This document shows, piece after piece, positions 1 to 9,047 of a stretch of DNA of 46,401 bases. The notes beneath the pieces were generated by a model. That model worked only from the letters and a program-made list of their open reading frames with translations, was not told the DNA's origin and ran no database searches. Position numbers and translations under genes: made by a program. Origin of the DNA: Marinoscillum sp. (lineage in GTDB: Bacteria; Bacteroidota; Bacteroidia; Cytophagales; Cyclobacteriaceae). Position 1 is the stretch's first letter, and each line of letters starts with the position of its first letter. The stretch is from assembly GCA_024305105.1 (NCBI GenBank), contig JAMWZA010000027.1, forward strand, positions 1-46,401, in the 5' to 3' direction.

Positions 1-146
1 GAATAAGTGGGATGATTGCTCCACCACTTATTCAGGGCGTTTTAGCAGACTACTGGTCCCTTCAGTTTTCGTTTTGTGTAGCGCTTGTCTGCTATGCCTA
101 CATCGCGTATTTCGGTATAATCAGTAATAAAATGAGTCAGTCATGA
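1..146 (+). CDS. Sugar MFS transporter, C-terminal end (partial)
   Basis: An open frame with codons starting at base 3 enters from the left edge and stops at the TGA at 144-146. It encodes about 47 residues: an Ala/Pro/Leu-rich segment containing APPLIQGVLADYW, then a hydrophobic helix ending in an Ile-rich tail. This resembles the last helices of FucP/GluP-type major facilitator sugar symporters, where a P-L-x-G-x-L-A-D motif is common. Its stop overlaps the kinase start (ATGA), so it is translationally coupled to an amino-sugar operon; by context it would import N-acetylglucosamine across the inner membrane (NagP-like). Only the C-terminus is visible, so family and substrate are inferred. 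Confidence 0.6.
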   Translation, partial: ISGMIAPPLIQGVLADYWSLQFSFCVALVCYAYIAYFGIISNKMSQS

Positions 147-1120
147 GAGCAGCAATAGGAATAGATATTGGCGGGACGAATGTCCGTATCGGACTCACGC
201 TGGAGCTTGGCGAAATACTACATCAAAGTACATTGACCGTGGCTGATTATCAAGACGCGCAGACTTTTCTCAAAGAATTGAGTGATGCAATTCGGGAATT
301 CACGGCTATGAGTCAGGACGTGGAAATTGAAGGTATTGGCATTGGATCTCCCGGAGCGAATGTACGAACGGGTACCATCGAAAATGCATCCAACCTGCCA
401 TGGGAAAAACTGGAGATTGTAGATCACCTAAATTCAGTCACTGGCCTGCCGGTTTTTCTGACCAATGACGCCAATCTGTTTGCTATAGCAGAAAAGGTGT
501 TTGGATATGCAAGTGAGATGAATGACTTCATTGCCTTGACATTAGGTACAGGAATCGGAGCGGGTATTTACACTTCGGGCAACTTACTCTCAGGTAGAGA
601 TGGTCTGGCCGGAGAGGTGGGCCACATTACCTACCAGCGCAACGGCCGACCTTGCAAATGTGGTCGGTATGGTTGTTTGGAAAGATATGCTTCTGCCTCC
701 GGAGTAGTGGAAACCACCAGGCAGCTACTCTCAGAAGGAATATTGATTAGTGAATTGAGTGGTGTACCTACAGGTTTGTTGACCGCTCGAATGGTTGCCG
801 ATGCGGCTAGAAATGATGACCCTCTTGCGCTACGTGTTTTTCAAGTAACGGGAGAAATTTTAGGAGAAGCACTGGCTGATTTGACAGCTGCTTTCAATCC
901 TGATGCGCTGTTCATTTCTGGAGGTCTGGTCAACGCCGGAGAGATTCTTTTTAGACCAATGCAAAAAAGCTTTGAAAGGAGTCTATTGGCGATTTACCCA
1001 ATGGATGTCCCTCTAATGAAATCAAGTATTCCCGATCAGGATGCTGGCGTATTGGGTGCGTCTGCTTTAGTCTGGGATCAAATAAAGAAAGTTAACGAAT
1101 CGTCTTTGACAGAGATATGA
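143..1120 (+). CDS. ROK-family sugar kinase, probable N-acetylglucosamine kinase or glucokinase
   Basis: A 325-residue cytoplasmic kinase that should transfer phosphate from ATP to the 6-hydroxyl of GlcNAc or glucose. Visible motifs: phosphate-binding DIGGT at residues 8-12, the catalytic Asp in TNDAN at about 109, the second ATP loop LGTGIGAG at 134-141, the sugar-contacting ExGH at 158-161, and the ROK zinc signature CxCGxxGCxE at 171-180. Length is normal for a full ROK kinase and there is no N-terminal helix-turn-helix, so it is an enzyme, not a NagC-type repressor. Its ATG overlaps the TGA of the transporter and its own TGA overlaps the next ATG. GlcNAc is the favoured substrate because of the NagB-like and GH20 neighbours; sequence alone cannot exclude glucose. 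Confidence 0.85.
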   Translation: MRAAIGIDIGGTNVRIGLTLELGEILHQSTLTVADYQDAQTFLKELSDAIREFTAMSQDVEIEGIGIGSPGANVRTGTIENASNLPWEKLEIVDHLNSVTGLPVFLTNDANLFAIAEKVFGYASEMNDFIALTLGTGIGAGIYTSGNLLSGRDGLAGEVGHITYQRNGRPCKCGRYGCLERYASASGVVETTRQLLSEGILISELSGVPTGLLTARMVADAARNDDPLALRVFQVTGEILGEALADLTAAFNPDALFISGGLVNAGEILFRPMQKSFERSLLAIYPMDVPLMKSSIPDQDAGVLGASALVWDQIKKVNESSLTEI

Positions 1121-3063
1121 CTGATAAAATGAAGATTACACAGTTTGATAGAAAAGAATGGGAGTTATCTGCTTTTACACAAAAGGAGAAAATTCACACG
1201 GCCATATACGGTCAGCCCGAAGAGGCGTCGGCTTTGATAGCCATCGAAATAGCTGATTTAATTCGTGATAAAGCAGGGAGAGGAGAAAATTGCGTTTTGG
1301 GGTTGGCAACAGGCTCTTCCCCGAAGGGTGTTTATAAAGAGTTAATTCGTCTGCACAAAGAGGAGGGCCTCTCATTTAATAATGTCTACACCTTCAATCT
1401 GGATGAGTATTATCCGATGAACCCTAAAGAGCTTCAGAGTTATGTGAAGTTTATGAATGACAATCTGTTTGATCACATCGACATTCCAGACGATCAAGTG
1501 CACATTCCAGACGGAACGCTCAATGAGGAGGAGGTTGCCAGCTACTGTGAGGAGTATGAAAATAAAATAGCGGCACTAGGTGGCCTTGATTTACAATTAC
1601 TGGGTATCGGGCGAACGGGACACGTAGGCTTCAACGAGCCGGGTTCTACGATGCAGTCCAAAACGCGCATGGTGAACTTGGACAACATTACCCGAATAGA
1701 TGCAGCTTCGGATTTCTTTGGTGAAGTACACGTACCGAGAAAGGCCATCACCATGGGAGTGGGTACCATTATGAATGCCAGACGAATCATCATTATGGCA
1801 TGGGGTGAAGGCAAAGCAGGGATTTCACAAAAAGCAATTGAGGGTCCAATGGTGGAGCAAGTTCCGGCCACATTCTTACAGACGCATTCAAATACGACCT
1901 TTGTAGTCGATGAAGCGGCTGCAGCAGCACTTACCAGGCAAAACACACCCTGGTTGCTAGGGCCTATTGACTGGACTACCGATGTAACCAAAAGAGCCGT
2001 GATCTGGCTGGCTCAGGAATTAGAAAAACCCGTGCTGAAGTTAACTGACAGGGAATATTCAGATCATGGGATGAGTGATTTACTGCTGAAAGAGGGTCCT
2101 GCGTATTCCATAAATTTAAAAGTATTTAACCTCCTGCAGCACACCATTACAGGCTGGCCGGGAGGTAAACCCAACGTCGAGGACACTTACCGGCCAGAAA
2201 GAGCCAATCCAGCAAAAAAACGTGTGTTGATTTTTAGTCCACATCCAGATGATGATGTGATTTCTATGGGAGGTACTTTTCTGCGATTGGTGGATCAGGG
2301 ACATGAAGTCCATGTTGCTTATCAGACGTCTGGAAACATTGCCGTATTCGATGATGATGTCATCCAGTATGCCGATTTCTTTGGTGATTTGAATAAGGAG
2401 TTTGGCCAGTCAAAAGACGGAAGTTCAATCTATCAACTGGTACTAGATCAGATTAAGAACAAGAAGGCCGGCGATCAGGATTCTTATGAAGTACAAAAAA
2501 TCAAGGGACTGATCCGTCGGAGTGAGGCCAAAGCCGGAGCTAGATATGTTGGTGTCCCAATGGAGCAGGTACACTTCATGGACATGCCATTTTATGAGAC
2601 TGGTAAAGTGAAAAAGAATCCACTTGGACCTAAAGACATTCAAATAACCGCCGATCTGATTCGCGAAATACAGCCGCATCAGATTTATGCAGCTGGGGAC
2701 TTATCCGATCCTCATGGGACACATCGGGTCTGCTTGTCAGCAATTTTTCAGGCTGTATACGCTATCAAAGAGGAGGACTTTATGAAAGACTGCTGGCTGT
2801 GGCTCTACCGCGGAGCATGGCAGGAGTGGGCCATCGAAGACATAGAGATGGCAGTGCCAATTAGCCCTGATGAATTGATGCGCAAGCGAAGAGCCATATT
2901 TAAACATCAGTCACAGAAAGACTCTGCGGTTTTTCCTGGAAGCGACAAACGCGAGTTTTGGCAGAGAGCCGAAGACCGTAACAGAGACACGGCCAGATTG
3001 TATGATCTGCTCGGATTGCCCGAATACGAGGCAATGGAGGGGTTCAAGCGCTACCATTTTTGA
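1117..3063 (+). CDS. nagB: Glucosamine-6-phosphate deaminase fused to a PIG-L/LmbE-type deacetylase domain
   Basis: A 648-residue two-domain protein. Residues 1 to about 300 are a NagB-type isomerase/deaminase (GlcN-6-P to Fru-6-P plus ammonia): LATGSSPKG at 63-71, FNLDEY at 93-98 with the general-base Asp at 96, and GRTGHVGFNEPGS at 165-177. Residues about 365-640 are a PIG-L/LmbE-like zinc deacetylase domain, with HPDDD at 376-380 and DPHGTH at 531-536 giving the expected metal ligands. Long NagB proteins of this kind are known in Bacteroidetes. In the NagB active site, E. coli Asp141 (NDGH) is replaced by Thr167 (RTGH), while His169 and Glu174 are kept. No nagA lies in the visible operon, so the PIG-L domain may deacetylate GlcNAc-6-P; this is inference. 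Start ATG overlaps the kinase stop. Confidence 0.85.
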   Translation: MTDKMKITQFDRKEWELSAFTQKEKIHTAIYGQPEEASALIAIEIADLIRDKAGRGENCVLGLATGSSPKGVYKELIRLHKEEGLSFNNVYTFNLDEYYPMNPKELQSYVKFMNDNLFDHIDIPDDQVHIPDGTLNEEEVASYCEEYENKIAALGGLDLQLLGIGRTGHVGFNEPGSTMQSKTRMVNLDNITRIDAASDFFGEVHVPRKAITMGVGTIMNARRIIIMAWGEGKAGISQKAIEGPMVEQVPATFLQTHSNTTFVVDEAAAAALTRQNTPWLLGPIDWTTDVTKRAVIWLAQELEKPVLKLTDREYSDHGMSDLLLKEGPAYSINLKVFNLLQHTITGWPGGKPNVEDTYRPERANPAKKRVLIFSPHPDDDVISMGGTFLRLVDQGHEVHVAYQTSGNIAVFDDDVIQYADFFGDLNKEFGQSKDGSSIYQLVLDQIKNKKAGDQDSYEVQKIKGLIRRSEAKAGARYVGVPMEQVHFMDMPFYETGKVKKNPLGPKDIQITADLIREIQPHQIYAAGDLSDPHGTHRVCLSAIFQAVYAIKEEDFMKDCWLWLYRGAWQEWAIEDIEMAVPISPDELMRKRRAIFKHQSQKDSAVFPGSDKREFWQRAEDRNRDTARLYDLLGLPEYEAMEGFKRYHF

Positions 3064-3132
3064 AAACGTCTTCTTCATACTTACAAATAGATAGGGGAGG
3101 GGAAATGCCCTTCCTCAACTAACGCATTGCTA

Positions 3133-5193
3133 ATGATTGTTTTGATTAATAGATACCGCTACCTTTTTTACTCGCTGTTATTGCTTGTCGGAAGTTGGGC
3201 GCATGCTCAAAGTGAGCTGCCAATTATGCCTTATCCTGAAAAGATACAACTGGACAATGGTAAATTTTATTTGACGCAATCATTCAACGTTTCAATTGAA
3301 GGAACACACAGTGACCGACTTCCGAAAGAAGCTTCTCTTTTTTTGAATCAGCTAGTAGAGCAGACGGGACTGTTTTTGAATTACAGACACGTAGCGGGTC
3401 AGCGAGAGCAGGCCGCTTTAAAAATAGTAACCGAACGTGCAGGAAATGTTGAAATTGGTGAAAACGAAAGCTACACGCTACAGGTAAATGCGTCAGGTAT
3501 CGTCCTGAAATCTGAGACAGATATTGGTGCGAGCAGGGGATTGATGACGATCCTTCAGGTGATTGATGGGGATGAAAAAGGCTACTTTATTCCTCATGTG
3601 ATCATACAGGATCAACCACGTTTTGCATGGCGAGGTTTGATGTTGGATGTTGCTCGTCACTTTCAGCCACTACAATCATTGTATCGTACGCTTGATGCCA
3701 TGGCAGCTGTTAAGTTGAACATACTTCATTTGCACCTTTCGGATGACCAGGGCTTCCGGTTTGAATCGAAATTATTTCCAGAGCTCAATTCCAAAGGAGC
3801 GGATGGCAAGTATTACACCCAGCTGGAGCTTAGAGAACTTATTGCTTATGCAGACCAGCGGGGTATCATGGTTATCCCGGAGATCGATGTGCCCGGACAT
3901 GCTACGGCGATTTTGACGGCTTTTCCACAATATGGAAGCAAGGATACTACCTACGTTTTGGAGCGATTTGCAGGGATATTTGACCCGACTTTAGACCCAA
4001 CGAACGAGGAGGTGTATGTCTTCCTGGATCAACTTTTTGGTGAAGTTGTAAAAATATTTCCAAGTCCGTTTTTTCACATTGGTGGGGACGAGAACATGGG
4101 GAAGCACTGGGATGAAAATCCTGATATTCAGGCGTTCATGAAGGCAAAGGGGATTCGAACAAATCACCAACTTCAATCCTATTTTACGCTGCGACTTCAG
4201 GACATTTTGGATAAATATGATCGACGAATGATGGGTTGGGAAGAAATATTGGCCGATGATTTGGAGCAGTCGGCTGTTATTCACAGCTGGCGTGGCGAAT
4301 GGGAGGGAGCAGCCCCAAAATCTTCCTTATATGAAGCTGCCAACAAAGGCTATTCCACCATTCTATCCAATGGATACTACCTGGATTTGATTCTTAAAGC
4401 AAAGGATAGCTACATGATGGATCCTGCACCAACATCTGCCAACCTTACTGCAAGTCAGCGCGAGAACATCCTCGGTGGTGAAATGTGCATGTGGAGTGAG
4501 TTGGTGGTGGCGCAGACGGTGGACAGTCGCTTGTGGCCGAGAGCTGCGGCAATTGCCGAGCGATTCTGGTCGCCAGAGGAGGTAAAGGACGTTCAGGACA
4601 TGTACGACCGTCTTGATGTAATTAGTTTGTGGTTGGAAAATTTCGGACTGAAGCACATTAGTAGCCCCAATCGTATTTTGAGAAAACTAGCTGCAGGTCA
4701 CGATCCTGAGCCTTTGAAAATACTCATTGATCTGGTGGAGCCTATGAAAGGATATACCCGTAACCCCGGTGGCACCATGTATAACACTTTCTCTCCTTAC
4801 ACCAAATGGGCAGATGCAGCCACCGCAGATGCACAGGGAGCCAGAGTCTTTAATCAAAATGTTGCCTGTTATTTACATGCCAAAATTGGCTGTTCTGATT
4901 TGAAAAGTCAATTAATCAGTTGGTCTTCGAACCACCAAAAAGTAGTGCCCATTATGGAAGATTCGCCTGCGCTTAGGGAGATAGAAACACTTTCAGAAAA
5001 CACGTCAAAAGTGGCAAAACTGGCTTTGGAAACTGTAGGGTATTTGGAAAGTAACGAAAAGCCAGGATCTACCTGGTTTGTGGAGGCCAAGCAGCTGTTG
5101 TCAAAAGCCTCTGAGCAGGGAGGGCGAACGGAGCTGCAGATAATTGATGGAGTTACTAATCTAGTAGCTGCGCTTGAAGGCGAGGTGAAATGA
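3133..5193 (+). CDS. Secreted beta-N-acetylhexosaminidase, GH20
   Basis: An exported glycoside hydrolase that cleaves terminal beta-GlcNAc (or GalNAc) from chito-oligosaccharides or glycans by substrate-assisted catalysis. The ATG at 3133 is chosen over an in-frame TTG at 3127; it gives a 686-residue protein with a signal peptide (basic start, LFYSLLLLVG core, AHA-Q cleavage site). An N-terminal GH20b-like domain is followed by the TIM barrel from about residue 160, with the GH20 signature HxGGDE and catalytic pair Asp319-Glu320. RGLMLDVARHF and LHLHLSDDQGFR are typical early-barrel motifs. It lies 69 bases after nagB on the same strand and would supply GlcNAc to the upstream transporter and kinase. 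No lipobox or T9SS tail is seen, so a periplasmic location is likely. Confidence 0.9.
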   Translation: MIVLINRYRYLFYSLLLLVGSWAHAQSELPIMPYPEKIQLDNGKFYLTQSFNVSIEGTHSDRLPKEASLFLNQLVEQTGLFLNYRHVAGQREQAALKIVTERAGNVEIGENESYTLQVNASGIVLKSETDIGASRGLMTILQVIDGDEKGYFIPHVIIQDQPRFAWRGLMLDVARHFQPLQSLYRTLDAMAAVKLNILHLHLSDDQGFRFESKLFPELNSKGADGKYYTQLELRELIAYADQRGIMVIPEIDVPGHATAILTAFPQYGSKDTTYVLERFAGIFDPTLDPTNEEVYVFLDQLFGEVVKIFPSPFFHIGGDENMGKHWDENPDIQAFMKAKGIRTNHQLQSYFTLRLQDILDKYDRRMMGWEEILADDLEQSAVIHSWRGEWEGAAPKSSLYEAANKGYSTILSNGYYLDLILKAKDSYMMDPAPTSANLTASQRENILGGEMCMWSELVVAQTVDSRLWPRAAAIAERFWSPEEVKDVQDMYDRLDVISLWLENFGLKHISSPNRILRKLAAGHDPEPLKILIDLVEPMKGYTRNPGGTMYNTFSPYTKWADAATADAQGARVFNQNVACYLHAKIGCSDLKSQLISWSSNHQKVVPIMEDSPALREIETLSENTSKVAKLALETVGYLESNEKPGSTWFVEAKQLLSKASEQGGRTELQIIDGVTNLVAALEGEVK

Positions 5194-5212
5194 TTTGAAT
5201 ATCTTTGGTCCA

Positions 5213-5407
5213 ATGAATAAATCCATCCGACCGATATTTTACCTACTGCTTGGAGCGGCTATCTACTTCATCATTGATGCGGATGACAATCCACAGGCCC
5301 TCGATGAATTTCATCAATATGCTCCGTTTGCCATATTGATTGTGTTTGTGTTGTTGTTAGGGATGCGGTATATCAGAAAAAAGCGTGAGGAAGATCAGGA
5401 CGATTGA
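5213..5407 (+). CDS. Small two-helix membrane protein of unknown function
   Basis: A 64-residue protein with two hydrophobic stretches (FYLLLGAAIYFIID and FAILIVFVLLLGM) and a charged tail (RKKREEDQDD). The ATG at 5213 is preferred to a TTG at 5195 in the same frame. It begins 20 bases after the GH20 stop and may be the last gene of that transcript. Its 3' end overlaps the convergent LytTR gene by 13 bases. I do not recognise the family; the topology suggests a cytoplasmic charged tail. Confidence 0.55.
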   Translation: MNKSIRPIFYLLLGAAIYFIIDADDNPQALDEFHQYAPFAILIVFVLLLGMRYIRKKREEDQDD

Positions 5408-6162
5408 AAAACCTGATTGACCTGATCTCGGTACACTCGGCCAATTGGAATTTGATTTTCAGGCAAGTAGAGGAAGTCATAATCAAGTTTGATCACATGC
5501 ATAGTGGATACGATGTACGACTTATGACATCTCACAAAGCGATTGGCGGGTAGCTTTTCCATCACTTTACTCAATGATTCACGTACCATTAATTTTTGAT
5601 TGTCATAATGGTAGATAACATAATTTCCATCGCTCTCTATTAATTCCAGTTTCGCTATTGCTACCTGATGAAGCGTGCCTCCTGACTTTATGGCTAGCGT
5701 GTCTTTTTTGGTCTGATTGATTTCTGGCTGATGAAATTCTTTTGGTTTGATCCAATCTATTGTAAATCGATATAGGAATGATGGCACCAGAAAAAAAATA
5801 GTGTGTGCCAGGATATTGCCAAACACGATTTCTTCTAAAACATAAGAGGAAAAGTTGTTATCAAATGCAAATAAGAAAAGAACCAGATCGAGCATGCTTT
5901 CCAGCGCTGTAAGTGCTACAAACCCTCCCAGAAGCTTTTGCAAATAGTTGCCAGCCTCATGGTCTCGTTGGAAAGCTTTAAGAAGAACGTTGGCATTTCC
6001 ATAGAAAATCAGCGCATTGATCACGGTTCCATAGGATGCTGCAAGGAACAGTGACCCATCTCCACCACTAAATACGCCAACTGTGAGGTCAAACCTGGGG
6101 AAGCACAATAGCACATATCCAACAACCCAAATTGCTAGGTGTATGATCGTAGACTTTTTCAC
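5395..6162 (-). CDS. Membrane-anchored LytTR-domain transcriptional regulator
   Basis: 255 residues starting at a GTG. The N-terminal ~140 residues hold about four hydrophobic helices with no receiver domain. After a short linker, residues about 155-255 form a LytTR DNA-binding domain: the sequence contains LIESDGNYVIYH, LPANRFVRCHKSYIVS and a terminal IPIGRVYRDQVN, matching the conserved core of LytTR domains. Proteins of this kind, with a membrane sensor fused directly to LytTR, are common in Bacteroidota and are thought to be one-component regulators. The gene is convergent with the small membrane protein and divergent from the serine hydrolase at 6290, which may be a target; that link is inference from position only. 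Confidence 0.8.
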   Translation of the reverse strand: MKKSTIIHLAIWVVGYVLLCFPRFDLTVGVFSGGDGSLFLAASYGTVINALIFYGNANVLLKAFQRDHEAGNYLQKLLGGFVALTALESMLDLVLFLFAFDNNFSSYVLEEIVFGNILAHTIFFLVPSFLYRFTIDWIKPKEFHQPEINQTKKDTLAIKSGGTLHQVAIAKLELIESDGNYVIYHYDNQKLMVRESLSKVMEKLPANRFVRCHKSYIVSTMHVIKLDYDFLYLPENQIPIGRVYRDQVNQVFQSS

Positions 6163-6289
6163 GCTGCAAACTACTAATCGTTCAGAGCAAAGGCACTGTA
6201 GTTGGTGTCAAATATCTTGTTGTTTGTCACACCTTATCAACTAAACCTGCTCTAAAACGCATCTAATTAAACAAAAACTTAAAATAAAG

Positions 6290-7981
6290 ATGCGACAATT
6301 TATCTACCTAATTACATTGATTTTATCGATAAGTGCTTTGAGGGGGCAATCGCTCCAAGACTTATTTGAAAGAGAAACAAGCTACCAACACTTTAGTGGT
6401 TGTATTCAGGTAATCAAAAATGGACGAACCCATTTTGAGTACTGCGCCGGCAATGCAAGCCCAGGTCGTCCAAATGAGCTGAGTACGGCTTTTGATATCG
6501 GCTCAGTTAGTAAACAGTTCACTGCTGCAGCCATATTAACACTCGTTCATGAACAGAAGATGGGATTGGCGGATCCCATCAATGATTACCTGGGTAAATA
6601 CGCGAGTGAACGCTGGGAAGATGTGACGATCCATCATTTACTGACACATACGAGCGGTATACCTAGTTTATTTCAGTCAGGTCAGGGATTAAAGATGGTC
6701 ATGCCTAAAAAAGAGCCGGTTTCATTGGACGAGTTGATCAACTATTTTTCTGATGTGAAATTGCTATTTGATCCGGGCGAGGAATACCGCTATAGCAATT
6801 CAGGATATATCTTATTGGCCACCATCATTGAGCATGTCACTGCTCAGAAGTATGGTACTTACATACAGAAGATGGCAATGAGTTATGGCCTTAATCAAAC
6901 GACTTTTGGGCCATCGGATAACTACGCCAAACCCTATTATGGTTATCGTGCGGATTTAAGACCTGGTGTCGACTACCACAAGTCATGGACCTTTGGTGCT
7001 GGCGGGATCCACAGCACAGTAGCCGATCTCGCTAAATGGACTCATGTGATTCAGTCAGATGAGTTTCTCAGTGCAGAACTTCGACAGGAATACATCAAGC
7101 CTCATACCCGGCGCGGTGGAGGGAAGTATTATGCCTATGGCTGGGAAGTCAATGAGGAGGCAGGTACAGTGAGTCACGATGGAATGAACTTTGGCTATGT
7201 GGCTTATCTTGGGTTTAAACCTGAGCAGCATACAAGCATAGCAATACTCACCAACCAGTCTTATGAGTCGCTAACACTCACAGGAGCGAGTGCTGCTTAC
7301 ATTGAAGAACTCCAAACCAAAGTATGGAAGATATTGGAATCGGAAACAATAGAGATGGCGCCTGCTATTTCATCCGATGAGTGCATACAGGGAACCTATC
7401 AGTTTGATGACGGCTATCAGTTGACTATAACAAAAATGGACACTGCCTATCAGATAATTGGTCAGGGCAGTTATGCACCAACTCGTAAAGTATTTCAACA
7501 TGCAGTAACCGGAACCTCCAAGAAGGTAGAAGCACTAAATGCCGTGGCTTATGCGGTAAAAAAAGATCGGTTTTGGGGGATGGGAGCAGTTTGTGATTCA
7601 CAGATGAAAATTGCCATTTATACCGGTTTGTTTTCGTGGGGCTTTGGGCAGGTCACTGCTGATCTCGGTGAGATCCTAGAGGTGGTGCCGTACCAGATAG
7701 GCGAGCAGACAGGGCTGATACGTCTCACCGGAGAGCATGAAATTCTTGATGTCATCATTTACTTCAACGCCGAAGACGAGGTGCAAGGAATATTTGAGCA
7801 TGGGTTTTATCAGTCTTTTGATAACAAGGAAATGATCGCCTTTCCGATAGCAACTAACCAGTTGTATCTGGATGGATTTCCGTATGGCGAAAAAAGTGCA
7901 TGGATTGAAATGGATGAAAAAAAGTTGACCTTGCAGCAGGAAGGAAGAGTGTTTGAGGCGGTGAGGTTAAAGAACCCTTAA
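6290..7981 (+). CDS. Secreted serine hydrolase, class C beta-lactamase / penicillin-binding-like family
   Basis: 563 residues with a signal peptide (LITLILSISALRGQ) and a beta-lactamase-fold hydrolase domain. Catalytic motifs: SxxK as S72-V-S-K75, YxN as Y168-S-N170 (YRYSNSGY) and an HDG box in VSHDGMNFGY, the family equivalent of KTG. The remaining C-terminal ~200 residues are a beta-rich extension as found in many esterase/D-aminopeptidase-like members. Substrate (D-amino peptide, ester or beta-lactam) cannot be told from sequence; most long members of this family are not resistance enzymes. It is a single-gene unit ending in a strong terminator at 7989-8020. Confidence 0.85.
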   Translation: MRQFIYLITLILSISALRGQSLQDLFERETSYQHFSGCIQVIKNGRTHFEYCAGNASPGRPNELSTAFDIGSVSKQFTAAAILTLVHEQKMGLADPINDYLGKYASERWEDVTIHHLLTHTSGIPSLFQSGQGLKMVMPKKEPVSLDELINYFSDVKLLFDPGEEYRYSNSGYILLATIIEHVTAQKYGTYIQKMAMSYGLNQTTFGPSDNYAKPYYGYRADLRPGVDYHKSWTFGAGGIHSTVADLAKWTHVIQSDEFLSAELRQEYIKPHTRRGGGKYYAYGWEVNEEAGTVSHDGMNFGYVAYLGFKPEQHTSIAILTNQSYESLTLTGASAAYIEELQTKVWKILESETIEMAPAISSDECIQGTYQFDDGYQLTITKMDTAYQIIGQGSYAPTRKVFQHAVTGTSKKVEALNAVAYAVKKDRFWGMGAVCDSQMKIAIYTGLFSWGFGQVTADLGEILEVVPYQIGEQTGLIRLTGEHEILDVIIYFNAEDEVQGIFEHGFYQSFDNKEMIAFPIATNQLYLDGFPYGEKSAWIEMDEKKLTLQQEGRVFEAVRLKNP

Positions 7982-7988
7982 TAAAAAG

Positions 7989-8020
7989 AACAGCCCGACA
8001 GTAAATATGGCCGGGCTGTT
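7989..8020 (+). terminator. Rho-independent terminator after the serine hydrolase
   Basis: AACAGCCCG (7989-7997) and CGGGCTGTT (8012-8020) form a perfect 9-bp stem with a 14-base loop, 8 bases after the hydrolase stop codon. A-rich sequence precedes the stem; the T-run downstream is weak, so it may act in both directions. The following 185 bases to the next gene end hold nothing I can identify. Confidence 0.75.
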
Positions 8021-8205
8021 CATGGTTGATGAGCGGTGAAGCTCATACAATGCTCACTTTGAAACTATCTACCATTATCTCATCCTCAGATGAAATAATA
8101 ACGCTAAGTACGCTATACTAAACTTATAGAATGATGACAGAAGTCAGAGTGAAGTATGATAGTTGTTAGTGCCTACTCTTACTTTAGTGTCCGATTAGAG
8201 TGCTT

Positions 8206-8970
8206 TTAGTGACTATTTGTCTTTTCCAGATTTTGTCTGATTTCAATGGTTTTTTCCAAGCTTGGTAGTTTGGCATTTATGGTCTGTTTGTGTCCACAAT
8301 ACGAACATTCGTAGTGCTTTTTCAAAAGACCTTCCTCTACGATTCCCGGTTCTTTTACCGTTTCTTCGTTTTTCTCTATCAGCGTTCTGAAATTACATTC
8401 CTCACAGATGAGCGTATGAAAATGGGTGTCATATTTTTCAATGACTTTTTCACCGGTCTTTTCATCTAACCAGACATCATAGTCTGAGCTGAACTCGTTT
8501 TCCTCGTCAATCATTTCAGCGGTCAGGTGTATGTCCTCTTCTGTTTCGTTTAGAAGCTTCATGTCATTTCCCGAGTCCGACTTCATTGGTCTAAACCGAA
8601 TGTGATGAAGGCGTTTTTCTAAAATGAATGGGTAATAATAATCAAGATAAATTTTTATAGCATAGCCAACTCCCAAACCGATGATGGCACCAATGAACAG
8701 CACAAAAATGTATTGATACATTTCGATACTAGACCCGAGTGCTTTACCAATCAGGCCAAAGGTGGTAAGTGCTGTAGAGACGCCAAAAATATTAGCTGCT
8801 CTTTCATAAAATACAATCTCTTTTTCAGAAGCAAATTGATATTGCTCAGTGCGCCGCTTCAGTATTTTTAATTGATAATGATAACCAATCAAAATCAAGG
8901 CTGAATATCCTAAAAAGAACCAACCCAATATAATGGACAGATTCAACCAATTTATAACTACATTTTCCAT
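8206..8970 (-). CDS. Two-helix membrane protein with C-terminal CxxC zinc-ribbon-like domain
   Basis: 254 residues from the ATG at 8970; a longer TTG start at 8991 is in frame but less likely. A first hydrophobic helix lies near the N-terminus (LSIILGWFFLGYSALILIGY) and a second around residues 85-115 (FVLFIGAIIGLGVGYAIKI), with an amphipathic stretch between. The C-terminal soluble part has two CxxC pairs, CEEC in LICEECNF and CSYC in YECSYCGHK, spaced about 40 residues apart, as in a zinc ribbon. I do not recognise the family. It is transcribed away from dnaK, and a hairpin with a U-run lies in its leader (9016-9047). Confidence 0.7.
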   Translation of the reverse strand: MENVVINWLNLSIILGWFFLGYSALILIGYHYQLKILKRRTEQYQFASEKEIVFYERAANIFGVSTALTTFGLIGKALGSSIEMYQYIFVLFIGAIIGLGVGYAIKIYLDYYYPFILEKRLHHIRFRPMKSDSGNDMKLLNETEEDIHLTAEMIDEENEFSSDYDVWLDEKTGEKVIEKYDTHFHTLICEECNFRTLIEKNEETVKEPGIVEEGLLKKHYECSYCGHKQTINAKLPSLEKTIEIRQNLEKTNSH

Positions 8971-9015
8971 AATTGTTGATTTTAAGTCCAACTATTTAAT
9001 AGACAGAAGTAAGTC

Positions 9016-9047
9016 AAAAAAAATCACCTGTGGTATGACCAGTGATT
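9016..9047 (-). terminator. Hairpin followed by U-run in the leader of the zinc-ribbon membrane protein
   Basis: On the minus strand AATCAC (9047-9042) pairs with GTGATT (9027-9022), with an inner TGG/CCA pairing, and is followed by eight consecutive U (9023-9016). This has the form of an intrinsic terminator placed 45 bases before the ATG at 8970. It could be an attenuator for that gene or the end of an unseen transcript from the dnaK side. Confidence 0.4.

Noticed and set aside
1542-1991. 149-codon frame antisense to nagB
   Set aside because: The strand and frame oppose a gene with clear NagB motifs; no domain or promoter supports it.
6290-7981. Antibiotic-resistance beta-lactamase
   Set aside because: Motifs fit the broad class C-like hydrolase family, and the long C-terminal extension is typical of esterase or peptidase relatives.
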